Assembly (NCBI GenBank): GCA_019828545.1
Contig: JACVRA010000328.1
Span: 1-64,000, forward strand
Direction of reading: 5' to 3'
Source of the DNA: Paracamarosporium sp. OC-R06-R3
Lineage: Eukaryota; Ascomycota; Dothideomycetes; Pleosporales; Didymosphaeriaceae
Length of the DNA stretch: 64,000 nucleotides
The notes below the pieces were generated by a model. That model worked only from the letters and a program-made list of their open reading frames with translations. It was not told where the DNA came from and searched no databases. The translations under genes were made by a program, and so were the position numbers. Each line of letters begins with the position of its first letter. The stretch's first letter is position 1. This document shows, piece after piece, positions 1 to 11,600 of this stretch.

Positions 1-299
1 AGTAGATTGTCGGCCATCCGTCGTACGTCAATAATATGGGGCGGAAAACCTCGCTGAGCAAGGTCTAGAATCCACTGAACAAGAGACTGTTCTTCTATAG
101 GCTGTAGCTTTCGTTTCTGAGCGTTGGCTACTGCTTGAGGTAGTGCACCGTTAACGCGTCTGTGGATTGTAGATCGGGGGGAATTATAGAGCCGCTCAGC
201 CTTTCGATAGCTAGAGACCTGCTTATTCTGAATTGCGTACGTTGATAGAGCAAGTCTACCTTCTTTTTGGAGCTGCTGAGTATTCTGGGTGGGTGGCAT
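1..299 (-). CDS. Pogo/Fot1-family transposase, N-terminal fragment (continues left)
   Basis: An open frame starts at the ATG at 299 and runs 99 codons to the left edge without a stop. It reads as the DNA-binding N-terminus of fungal pogo transposases. A psq-type helix-turn-helix is seen around GRLALSTYAIQNKQ and the arginine-rich PRSTIHRRVNG. It is followed by the start of a CENP-B/Tc5-type second helix-turn-helix (RKLQPIEEQSLVQWI, then RGFPPHIIDVRRMAD). The catalytic DDE domain would lie outside the window, so activity cannot be judged. No stop or frameshift interrupts the visible part. The family call is firm; the element name is not known. Confidence 0.85.
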   Translation of the reverse strand, partial: MPPTQNTQQLQKEGRLALSTYAIQNKQVSSYRKAERLYNSPRSTIHRRVNGALPQAVANAQKRKLQPIEEQSLVQWILDLAQRGFPPHIIDVRRMADNL

Positions 300-340
300 G
301 GCGCGTTCTGTGGAGGACGCGTCGTGATTTTGGTGGGGCG

Positions 341-374
341 TCCCACTGACTGGTGTGTCCCACTGACTGGTGGA
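341..374. repeat. Two tandem 17-bp subterminal repeats of the transposon
   Basis: The 15-base core TCCCACTGACTGGTG occurs at 341-355 and again at 358-372, a direct repeat of period 17. It sits between the transposase start (299) and the presumed outer end. Tandem subterminal motifs in this position are commonly transposase-binding sites in pogo-like elements; that role is inferred. Confidence 0.8.
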
Positions 375-448
375 ACACGTTATATATCGGGGCTTACTAA
401 GCCTTCCTCCAACGAATCATCAAGTATATTCCTCTATAGTCAACCACC

Positions 449-1510
449 TCAATCCCCAAGGCTCGCGCCGCGCCTCTCCAACTCTGCCTTTAGCTTCCCG
501 AACGTCTTTTCGGACCTCCGGATCCTGGCATAAAGCAGCTTACGCGCATTCCGCTCCTTTGGACATGACGGTTGCGATAGACCTTTGTATCTGCGATTGC
601 GCTTCTTCTCTTCCATGATGGTCTCCAAGCGGTCGCGCTCGATGTGCCACTCATTAATCTGTGCCCTGAGATTGACGGCGTCCTGATAGAGATAGGCGGT
701 AGGGCTGTGCTCAATGTCAGTAGCTATATATTGGAGGGCTGTCAGAGTGGTAGATTGGGCACGAGCAACGTTTGCGTGGGCTGCTGGTGAAGCAGATTGG
801 AACGGCGTTGGCGTGGATTGCTGCACCATTATAGGTATCTGTGGCGCTGAGGAGCTTAAGGGAGTTAGGAATTTTAGAGCGATGGGTCGCACTGGTAGGC
901 TGGCGTGAGAAGTCTCAGACTGGTGCTTCTTCTTCAAGCCTCCGGGTTCATTCCTAACATTTCTGCGTTTCTTGCTACAGGAGATCATCCCTGGGTTAAT
1001 CCCCTCGGAATCTGCAGTTGGATACTGCTGTGATACGGACGAGACATCCGAAACCGCCTGCTTGATCTCCTGACCTTGCTTTGCCTCTGATTTCATATGT
1101 TCCTGAAGCTGTTTCTTTAGGGTCTTCTCATATAACTCCTCTTGCCCCTGCTCGAACTTCTCCAGGTTAGCAGCGCCGTTATTTTTCGTAATGTTGTAAA
1201 GCCGGCGCTGACTCTGCTCGGGATAGTTATCACCAAACTCGGTCTGTATCACTCCCCAGAAGTCATCTCTAGCTTCGACCCGTTCATGGCACACTTGTGC
1301 AACAGCCTCCAAAGCATATTGCTCCACGTTCACATAACTAAGCACATTCAACCACTGGTTTGAAGACACTTGGAAGTCTAGGTGGCCTGGAATAGCACTC
1401 AGATGTGTATCGAAGGTTGAAGCTGAGTCAGATCGGGGTCCGTCCCTAGTAATTAGAGATGTGGAAGACGTAGAGCGCCCACGATTAGGAGAGGAGGGTT
1501 TCCGATGCAT
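449..1510 (-). CDS. Hypothetical protein with charged C-terminal helical region
   Basis: A single open frame of 353 codons from the ATG at 1510. The frame stays open upstream to about 1636 without another ATG, so an upstream exon is possible. I do not recognise the family. The N-terminal third is Ser/Arg-rich and low in complexity. Residues around 70-150 hold a conserved-looking stretch (QWLNVLSYVNVEQYALEA) followed by charged, probably helical sequence rich in Glu/Gln/Lys. There is a basic KKRRNVR patch mid-protein that could be a nuclear signal. The C-terminal 90 residues are strongly charged and probably coiled coil. The stop is only about 65 bp from the transposon end. The function is unknown and the start is uncertain. 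Confidence 0.5.
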   Translation of the reverse strand: MHRKPSSPNRGRSTSSTSLITRDGPRSDSASTFDTHLSAIPGHLDFQVSSNQWLNVLSYVNVEQYALEAVAQVCHERVEARDDFWGVIQTEFGDNYPEQSQRRLYNITKNNGAANLEKFEQGQEELYEKTLKKQLQEHMKSEAKQGQEIKQAVSDVSSVSQQYPTADSEGINPGMISCSKKRRNVRNEPGGLKKKHQSETSHASLPVRPIALKFLTPLSSSAPQIPIMVQQSTPTPFQSASPAAHANVARAQSTTLTALQYIATDIEHSPTAYLYQDAVNLRAQINEWHIERDRLETIMEEKKRNRRYKGLSQPSCPKERNARKLLYARIRRSEKTFGKLKAELERRGASLGD

Positions 1511-2351
1511 CTCGTTTGCACTGGAGCGATGGTGCTTCTCGAAGATTGCCGTTTCTCGATTTGTTGCTGGGTATTTATGCACAAGCTTTGGGTTGAGACT
1601 CAAATCGTGTGGTGCAGCAGCAGCACTTCTTTGGGAAGGTTATTGTGGCATTTTATAGGTCCAGTAAGGGGTGAAAATGAACACACTGCTGCTGTAGGAG
1701 CGCTGAGATCTGGGTTAAGAGTGAAAAGTAGTGGACAGGTGGTAATGAGGCACGTTTCAACCTGACACACACAAAGGATAGAGTAGAGACAGATAAACCT
1801 AGAAGACGAGTCCTCGGCGCCAGGTTAGACAATACTGAGAGCTCTAGGAGATTTATAAGCGCGTATTGTCTCTCAAGGGACACGATGCCGATGCCACATT
1901 ATCGTAGTCACCATGCGCCATAGAGAAATTTCACCAAAGCTTGAATAATTAAAAATCTCCACAATCTTACACATGAGCGAGCTAATACCAAGAAGGGATG
2001 TGAGATGAGATTCGTGTTGTCTCTACCCCAAGACTCATTTCACCTCGGCGTGTCATACAGCTAATCATCCTTCTTCAAGCTTCACAACGTCAATGTGCAC
2101 AATCGTTCAAGTGGACGTCTCTTGGGAACCAGTGGGAAGCTTCGATTTATTAATCCATTGAGAGATGTTGTAAAGCTTTGAGATGGAGCTTCAGTAGCAT
2201 CTTATCCTCTGGGTATCGCATACAGCTTCTTAACAACACTTCCATGATCCACCATGCCAACTGTTGGAACAACAAAACCCGAGACTTGAGGATACTCAAG
2301 AGTGAACACAACATTGCCGATCCTTATCACCGAAGTGAATCAGAGGGAGAC
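1511..2351. other. Intergenic, no gene seen
   Basis: About 840 bp between two minus-strand genes: the 5' flank of the 449-1510 gene and the 3' flank of the 2352-4485 gene. No convincing ORF, tRNA or repeat was seen. A TATAAAA lies on the minus strand near 1650. Confidence 0.5.
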
Positions 2352-4485
2352 CTAGCCCGTCTTCGGACTCTCAACTTTGACGGGAGCCTCCTTCATTGGA
2401 GTTGTGAACGCAACGTGTGATTCTTCCTCATCATCGTTGTTATGTTTGCTCAAGTCCGTCAACTCTAGACCATCACCAGCTGGACCGGTAGTGATCACAT
2501 CCGCTACAGGGCTCTTGCTCTTTTTCACGGTCTCTGCCACATCGCGATCATCCTCATTGTTTGAGGTGGAACTGAGCATGGATTCGTCGGATTCAGCATA
2601 TGTTGTGGGAAGATCAAGGCTATCTCGAGGATCACTGCCCTGCGTCAAAGCTTGTGCGATCAAGTGGATTTGGGACACTTGGGCATCGACTTGATAGTCC
2701 CGACACCAACGGACGCATTCGGTAAAGATTCCAGCTTGGTCATTGGTAGGGTATTTGATCAGGTCCCGGAATAGACCAAGGACCGGGAAATCACACGTCC
2801 CGCGAAGTTCGCTTTGATCGTGCCGAATTGCATCTGTCGCCTCCACGTCGCCGGCTGACTCGAAGAAGTCTGATACTTGTTTCTTCCGCTCCTCTCCATG
2901 AGCGTTGATAAAAGCTTTGACTGCTTTATTGCAATGAACGCTGCATGTGTTCCGCTTATATCCTTCGGGTTTGACGACGCGATGCTCGTTGATGACTTTA
3001 GAAATAACATTGGGGCCGCCACGAGCATAAAGGCGCACGGAGACAATGGGGCGTGATGTTGAATTGTAGAAGAACACGATTAGCTCCACATCGGTCAGTG
3101 GCACTAATGGAAGCTTTGTATTGGACGGAGGAAGCTTTCCTGTAAGATCGTGCTTGTCCTTCTTGTAGAGAACTGTTCGGCTGCCTAGTGAAGTCGGAGT
3201 CGCAGGGGCGGTCTTGGACGGTGCTGGAGCCCCCGACGATGCAGCTGTTGCTTCCGCAAATGAAGAACCGGTGCTGGAGGAAATTGCACTCTCAGGAAAG
3301 CTTATGCCGGCACCTGTGGTTGGCCTGCCAGGGAATGCGAGGGCGGTGTCCGTGAGGGAAGCCTTTCTGAAATTAGATGTATATACAAAGAAACTTCAAT
3401 TATGTACGTACCGTAGAGGGCGTCGGTAAGTTGCCCGTGGTATGGCCATTCAAGTCTAAGTTGCCGATGGCTACACTCAACTTTGGCGGCGGCGCTTGTC
3501 GCTGCTTGCCACCACGTAGGCCCTCAACGAGAGCTTTGAGCTGCGTGTTTTCTTGTTCAAGTACCTGCACGCGGCCCCTTAGGATGCCCACGTGATCGTA
3601 TAACAACTGATTGGAGGCCGTGGACCGAATCACGTCGTTGTGTAGTTTCTCGAGCGCGGCGAATAAAGCCTTGTTGATATTGTCCTGGTCGAGAAAATTG
3701 CCATGTGGGAACATGGAATCCATTGGCTCTGCTTTTTGTTACCTTTTCTGCCTATGCATTATGTATGATGGGGTAAAACGACCTGGTTGCATGTCAAGGT
3801 TAAATGTAACAAGAGAAAAACAACTTCAAAGTTACAAATACCCTTGAACAACCGTCGATACCAGCCATTATTCTGGACATGTGCTTACCTGATACTTGCG
3901 GATTGATTTGAGGTGACATGCTGAAGGGCACGAAGGCATCTTGCGTGCCGACATTCTGCCAAAAGCCTTCCATGTTGCAGGATGCGCGTTGAAGGGTTGT
4001 GTTTGTGTTTGTGTTTGTGAGAGGTGTGTTTGAGACGGGAGCGGCCAATTTACTGGCGTGCCTTCTCAATCCGGTTGCCGGGGCGGCGCGCTTCACGAGA
4101 GTCAACATGGACGGATGAGTCCCGACCCTTGAGCCATATTGGGGAGCCGTAGACTATTGTAAATGCTTAGTCAATCGCTTCGAATCAAACATAAGGGTTC
4201 ACTTACACGGAGCCGCTTGAGTGGTGGCTGCCCGTCGGTTGAAGCAACCCTCCAGACCTGTCGAGTTTTCCGATTCAGTATGAACGAACAGCGTGAGAAG
4301 TACAGAAGGGTTTGGGCAGCTTCGAGGTCCGCTTGGGTGCGTTCAGGCTCTTTTGAGCGTAGGTTGCGGCTAACAGGCTTCGAGGGAGCAGACAAAGTCT
4401 TGCTGGCACGCTCTGGTGAGGTCGAAATGCTGAAGGCCAGCGACGACCTGATGGCGCTTTCTTTGTAATTCAACATGCTGCTCAT
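2352..4485 (-). CDS. Hypothetical coiled-coil protein, four exons
   Basis: Proposed CDS complement(join(2352..3362,3412..3728,3889..4153,4207..4485)), 623 aa. Introns 4154-4206 (GTAAGT...CAATAG, with a TTGACTAAG branch), 3729-3888 (GTAAGC...AAGCAG) and 3363-3411 (GTACGT) keep the frame. The last intron needs an AAAG acceptor, because the nearer TTTCAG would shift the frame. The protein has a basic Ser-rich N-terminus and a leucine/glutamate-rich coiled coil around residues 195-255 (LRGRVQVLEQENTQLKALVE). A middle region after LPLVPLTDVELIVFFYN looks globular with conserved Cys/Trp. The C-terminal tail is acidic and Ser/Asp-rich. I do not recognise the family. Exon 1 could belong to another transcript, and the ATG at 4485 is the first in frame. 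Confidence 0.6.
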
Positions 4486-5637
4486 GTTGATCAAGTTCTA
4501 AAACAGTGCTGATATACAACATGAAGCGGCATGAGGGAGGTGGGTACGGCAGAGATTTCTAACCTTGTGAAGGCGGATCAAGGTAGATACGCGCCCAGTA
4601 AAATCTCAGTCACCGGGTCCACTCCCGAGAAATCACCGCTCTCACCATCACCTGTCAAACGGGTTTTTGGATTTTGGGTGACTGTTAGAATTGAATACCG
4701 TCTTGAGAGTCTGATTGGTTCCTGGAATATCATACTCAACCCTTCGATCCGTTCAAATTCTCGAAGAAAAAGAAAAAGAAAAAAACGGCATCACACACGA
4801 TAGTCGTGTGCCTGGAGCCTGGTGAGCTTGTTATGAACAGCTAAGGGCCTTCACTAACATTGATTGAGGGCTTCAGAAAATCACTCTGGAGGTATATGCC
4901 TTAGATGTAGGATGATCACCAGTTAAGCGGTCTTTATAGCTGGGTTCCCCAGTACCGATATAAAGTTGAAACTCCGTAGAGCAGAGAGAAAGAGAGAAAA
5001 CGACACGAAGAGACAAGGATGTTTGCACGGCCCTACGTAGCCGTCATAGCGTCTAGCGTCAGGCTAGCATCCATCTGGGAAAGAACGATAAAGGAAACGA
5101 ACCAAGTATGTCCAATAAGAGAGTGGTGCATCAGTCAAGTGAGAGACGACCTCCCGATCGGGTATCTAAGGTAGTTAGAATATCCAAACGAATGACGTTT
5201 GCTGGCGTAACACTCATTGAAGAAAGAACGGGCATCGTACAGAGGGGATTTGCGTAGAAACTTGATGATAAAAATCCCTGGTTTGATCCTCGGATTTTGT
5301 GGATACATCAGTGCCCGAGCTCTTAGAAGAGAGTTAGCAATGCTCGGAAACCGATGTAGAGTGCCCCCATTACAACAGCTCCGTAATGCAACGCTCTAAA
5401 TCATATAAGATAACATCTATATACGGCATATTCTACCCAAAATTGCGTAATAATAGCAATACCGATAAGCAACGACTTAGCAAGTACAAAGAAACAACTT
5501 GCGGCAGTATGTTTAGACCACATTGCACTGTAGATTTTCTACGCAATCCACGGAGTCTCTGTCTCAAACTTAATGCATTATCATTTTGTAAAACGAGTAT
5601 TTCCTAAACCCGCTTGCTTGCTACGTTCTCGTGCTAA
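4486..5637. other. Intergenic, no gene seen
   Basis: 1.15 kb between the upstream end of the coiled-coil gene and the 3' end of the polyketide synthase. It contains an A/G run near 4763-4785 (AAAAAGAAAAAG type) and otherwise unremarkable, moderately AT-rich sequence. No ORF with coding character was found on either strand. Confidence 0.5.
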
Positions 5638-8600
5638 CTAGTTCCGATAATTCCTTAGCATCCACTCTTTATTCAAACCTTCCACTGCGGACCCCACGAT
5701 ATCTCTCACACTTTGCTTGAAAACCACGCTCCGCTGTATCTTAGTATTGAACTCGATCCTCGCCCAGCTCTCTACTTCACTCACAACTAGACTGTCAATA
5801 CCAAGATCAACCACACTCTTTGTGTCATCAATGTGCTCTACCTGGAGTAGCGCCTTGAGTTTTGCAACGAATGCGTTGTGAACAATCTGGAAAACGTTTT
5901 CGTAACTTGTTGAAGCAGTTCTCTCAGATTGTATGGCGGCAGCAAGCTGTTCGCGGAGCGAAAGCTGTGTAACAGCCTTCCTAGAGGAAGACATGTTTAG
6001 AGTGGCTGGGCTGTGTATGAGGATGTTCTTGAACATCGGTTCTCTAATGAATGGCAATCTTTCCACATTCCCCATTTCCACATCCCTCAACCCTGTAACA
6101 ATCTCTGGATCAATCCCTGAGTCCACTGGGCTCGCAAGTACCGCTTCGGCAAAGATATGATGCAGATCCCTTTCTGAGATAGGGTAAGCCCCTCTCCTTA
6201 CATCCTCATGTATCACATTGCCTCGGTTAGTCTTCTCCTGTCTTGATATGTACCCGATTCCAGCCACGGTACCGAGGTGCACGACGGATGCCGGTAGGCC
6301 TATGCTTCGGCGAAAGTGGGCGAGGGAAGCCATGAACGCGTTTCCAGCGTTGTAGTTCGCTTGGCCGGGGTTGCCAATAACGTACGAGAGGCTGGATGTT
6401 AGGATAAAGAATTCAAGAGGTTCTTTCGAGAGCGCGTTGTGTAACAGTAAACTCCCTCTTGCTTTGATGTCTGCAACTGCTTTGAAATTGCCATACGACA
6501 TGTTGGAGAAAGCACCGTCTCGGAAGATAGCTGCTAAATGGATGAGCCCCCCAAAAGGAGGAAGCGCATTCCCACTTTCAGTATTGGGGGTCTTAATTGT
6601 TGTGACCATGTGATTGAGTGATGATTCGTTGGTAATATCCACAGAATGTAGACGGACAGTGATGCCGTTTTTGAGCATATCCTGAGCCCACACTGCTACG
6701 CTCTTTGCATTCCGGCTGATCATGACGAAAAAACGGGCACCATTCTTCGCCATCCACTGACAAATCGAGCGAGCGATCTCGCTGCTGCCGATAATGAGGT
6801 ATGTTTTGTTTACACTGAACTGTACTAAATGAGTAGCTGGCTGAACCGGCACTTGAATTTCCGGAGACCGACTCCAATTTAGAATAGTTGAAGCAAGTTG
6901 GCTTGATCTACGAGGGACATCCTGTGGATCAACTGTGGAGTCGATTTCGTTTCTATCGCTATATGGAATGGTCAGTTCGGAAGTAGTGATAGCGGTCCGC
7001 TCTAAGAATTCTAGAGCTGATCTCAGTGCACCGGTATCTCCGGACTTGATCGACTTCCGAGTCCGAAAGATTGCATTTGTGTCTTTGAATGCAATATGGT
7101 AGTCCTTCAGTGCTACCTTAGCTCTGTCGAACAAATATCCATCTTCTGGTCGATTAGAGATGTTGATAACCATCGACGTACTTGCAGGAATTTGTGCGCG
7201 GATAGATATATCCATGGAGTCTTTATGGATGTATGTAGCAGCCCCAGAGCCATTGTTAGGACATCCAGAGATGAAGACGACAGATTCGCTGCGTCTTTCA
7301 GCTTCGCTCCTAAAGCGAGATATCAAAGTGTCATCTGAGGATATCAGGACTACGTTATTGTTGTGGGTGCGCAAATCACCAACTGCTCGGATCATGACGT
7401 CTGCAACAACCGCTTCGAGAAACACTGGATTGGGTGGGCCGGCTATAGCGCAGGGAAAGATCCAATCGTGACGGACTTGTGCTCGGGAACACATATTCTC
7501 CAACACTAGTAAACAGGGCTTTCTTTCGACATTTTGACTGACGCCGAGATGGAGAAACCCCAGACCTTTGACTTTGAATGCGAACTGTGTACAGTATAGT
7601 ATTTCCAAAGACACGGATGCCTTCTGGTCTGGGGACTGTGTAGTGCGTGGGACATCTTTTAGCGAGTACACGTTCTTGTTTGTCCATGCCAGCTCGACTG
7701 CTTCCTTCGTCGGATTCACTGTTCGAGTAATTTTACGGTGCTGGGAGTTAAACCGGTCGTTCATGCTGTCTAGACGATTGATAACCGGAGCGTATGTAAC
7801 ACCTCCTTCATAAGAGAGCTCAGGGTGAGATCCAGGATTCTCCGTTAGATTTTCACTCGTCGACTGTTCTGCGTTATGCCAGCTTAGCATTGCATCAGCT
7901 AGAATCTGCGCATTAACGGATGCAGCTTCATGTATGTTGAAGATCTGGAGTCTAAGATGTCGTAGCTCATGCCTGACAACTCTAGCGAGACCAACAGTCA
8001 TGTTGGCATATACTGCGTCTATGTTTCTTGGAGATCTGGTGCCGGTTGTCAACCATAGTACATCAGTGGAATCGCAGAGTAATCGCCGGAGAGCAGCCCA
8101 TCTCTTTTCCGACATGCTTCGAAAGATCGGCTCATCAAGCTCGATGAGGGATAAAATTGCGTACGGAATGTCGCTATCCTCGCTTATGTCCTCTAATGAT
8201 GGGACGCAAACGATTTGTTCAAAAGCAGGTGATAAAGACTTCACAAGGTCTTGGGAAAGTTTTCTGAAATCACCCAGGATCATCAATGTTTCTCTGCTCC
8301 TTTGAGGCGTAGTCGAAGGGGGCGTTGACATTAGCTCATTGCCATCCTCTGATGAGAAGAGACTGTCTCTCGGCGAACTGTTGCCTGGGATTTCCAAATC
8401 AGTTACACAGAGGGGACCGTTGTCCAACTTGCTTTCGATTCGGGAACCAAGACGTTCCCAAATGACCTCTGAGTACATCTTTACGTCATCTTCAGCATTA
8501 GTGAGGCGATATGGGGATAGTACGAGACCATCAAATTCTACCACAACACCAACATTAGGGCAGTGCAGTAGCCCACTCGATTCCTTGTTCTCAGTTGAGA

Positions 8601-11600
8601 CTGTTTGGAAAAATACCGATCCGTCAATAATAGTCATCTCATTACACCGTGCCGGAAAGACGGTGATCTTTCGAATCAGCGAGGGTACTACCATATCCGG
8701 CAATGCTGAATCCCCAGGAAAGCTTGCAGCAATATTTGCGCCCTGGAACAAACCGTCAAGGACTGTTGGATGTATGGTGAGCTCGCTCGGAGCCAATGCT
8801 ATCTCGCCAACAGAAAAGTCCATTCTGCGTTTTGCCGTGATGATGTTCCGGAAGGACCCTTGGTAGTCTAAGCCCTTTCTCGTAGCACAACGGTAAAAGA
8901 TATCTGGCTTTACTTCCTCAAGATCTTCGGGTGTCTCAAGGAGTGTAGGATACGATCGGTCCCTGTCTTCGCCTAAATTTACGCAAACGCTCCCACGAAC
9001 AGCCGTAATTAAGTCATCAAATTTCTGGTCCGCGCAAAAATCAATTGTAAAGAACCCAGTGATGCACTGTGAAGCTTCCTTCAAGCTAAATATAGTCAAA
9101 ATCGTCTCGATCTTTGTGTACTCATTTTCAAAATGAATGGGTTGTTCAAGCTGAAGGTCCGTTACTTCAACTGAAAGAATGCTTCGTTCTCTAAACTTGT
9201 TCTGAGTAGCAGCCACAATCATTGTAACATAAGCCGCGGCTGGGAGCATGTAAGCCCCTTGAACCTTATGCTCCAACATCCAAGGAGACTGCTTTGGATT
9301 CAGGATTTGTCTAAATTTCGCTTCATGACTGGCACTCAGACGGATTTCTGTGCCCAGTAACTCCGTTGGTGGAGCGGTAGACGAGAGCTGATTGCGCATA
9401 TATCTGCTATGCCACCAGTATTCTTTATCATGTTGCCAGTGGTATAATGGTAGATCCTTGACAAAGCTTGGCTGTGACCCGTCAGAGAGTTTTCGATCCA
9501 AGCCCGCCATGTCGACGGCTTCGCGTCCAAAATGGTCCCAAATCACGCCAAGGGCTTCCGAGAGAGATCGTACAGCATCCGAACCATGTTTTAGTAGGCC
9601 CGTGTATACGAGATCCCTATTATCAACTTCAACAATAGTTTGCCGAACAGCACTCTCGAGTACTGGCTGTGGACCGATTTCCAGTATCAAATGCGGTATA
9701 CCGGTTTCCTTGATTGCAGCGCTGACCGCTTGGTTGAATATGACAGGCCGGGCCATGTTCTCTGACCAATACTGTGAACTGACTGAGGTCATTCGGTTGC
9801 CTGGATGCACGGAAGAGAACCATGCAACGAGGTCATGTTTGTGTGTGGCCGGAATCGTGGCCATGTCCTCGAGTGACTTTCGGTAAGCCTCGCTACATGC
9901 CACCATGTGGTGCGAATGGTATGCCTTTTCAACGGATAATGCCTTCGTTACGATACCACTATTTCCTAGACTCGTCTTTATTTCTTCAATGGCATCAGCA
10001 TCGCCGGAAAGTGTGACTTTGGAAGAGCTGTTGATTGCTGCAATCGTGAGTCGGTCCTTGAAATCAGGAAGGTTGCAAAGAGCGACGGCTTCCTCCTCTG
10101 GAACAGCTGCCGCGAGCATGGCTCCTTGCTTGTCATTACTGTGCGCTCGGCTAGAATGTAGGCCTCGGTAGTAGGCGTTTCGAATTGCATCTTCCGCACT
10201 AAGTATGCCCGCGGCAAAAGCAGCTCCAATCTCGCCAGACGAATGTCCGACTACTGCGCTCATTTTTACTCCGGCGGCCTCCAGCAAGCAGACCAGCAAG
10301 ATCTGGATGGCAGTCGTTAATGGTTGGGAGAATGCAGCTTCATCTACGCGTGATTGGCCTTCATCAAGAAGTAGCTCATCTTTCAAACTCCAAATTGGTC
10401 TTTCTTCGGAAGGTAGAGTGGCCAGAGCTTCATCAAGCTTGTCGAAGATACTGCGAGCATATGGCGAGGCTTCGATGAGTTGTTTACCCATCGTAGCATA
10501 CTGTGTTCCTTGACCCGGAAAGATAGCCAAGATGCGAAGTTCGCTGCGAGTGCTTCCGCGTATGAAAGCATCTATAGGACTCTTGGAGTATAAAGCCTGA
10601 TTTGATTTGATATTATTGACCTTCTCGGATAGACAATCCACGAGATCGGTACGATTTCTAGCAGCAACTGAATAACGAAATTCGAACTGCGAACGTTTGT
10701 ACTGAAGCGTCCATGCAAGATCTCGGAGGGAAACTAATTCCTGCTGTTGGCGAAGGTGGGTCAAGTATGCTTCTAGCGTATCAGCAAGAGCTTTCTCGGA
10801 TTTCCCAGAGAAGGTGAAAGGTGTGAATACGGGATCATCATCAGTTTTTATGGCGTTTGACCTCTGTCGATCTGACGTATCAACACATTCAAAGCTCTCC
10901 AAAATGGCATGTGCGTTCGTGCCTCCAAAACCTACAATACCAGATTAGATTTACAATATAAGTGTATCAGGCGAGCAGACGACCCACCAAAACTGTTAAC
11001 CGACGCCCGGCGCGGAACTCCCTTGGGTAAGCTTGGCCATGACTGAGCTTTAGTTGCAACACGCAAGTGCTTCGCTCTCGCTGCGACTTTCGGGTGCATT
11101 CTGTGGAAGTGAAGATTCGGAGGTACGACTCCATATTTTAGAGCGAGCGAAGCACGTAAAATGCCTGCTATGCCCGCGGTACCTTCCGTATGCCCCACAA
11201 TCGTCTTTATGGATCCAACGTGCAGGAAAGAATCATCGTACTCTTCAAATTCGTAAAAGAAAGCTTTCTCTAATGCTTCGGCTTCAGCTGGGTCACCCAC
11301 GCGAGTACCAGGTCCTACCTTGAATTAGTCACTTTGGATTATAGTAGCAGGCGGCGAGAAGCAAAGGCAGTATTTCCGCATACGGAACATAGCGTATCCA
11401 AGCTTTTCTCCTGCTATTGTATATGCTGTGAAGTAACATACCGTGAGCTTCGACGTAATGGGGTCTAGAAGAGTGTTTGGAGATATCAAGACCTGCATCT
11501 TCATAGGTCTTGCGGATCAATTGTGCCTGGGCTTCCGCACTTGGTGCAGTAAGAGTCCGTGAACGCCCGTCATGATTGATACCCACTTGTCGAATCACAG

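Larger units (their letters stand above)
1..380 (-). mobile_element. 5' end of a pogo/Fot1-like DNA transposon, cut by the window edge
   Basis: The interval holds the N-terminal part of a pogo/Fot1-type transposase on the minus strand, preceded by a subterminal tandem repeat at 341-374. The outer end probably lies near 376-386, where the sequence becomes TA-rich, which would suit the TA target preference of this superfamily. The exact terminal inverted repeat cannot be fixed because the other end of the element is outside the window. The inserted end lies about 65 bp from the stop codon of the neighbouring minus-strand gene. Confidence 0.75.
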
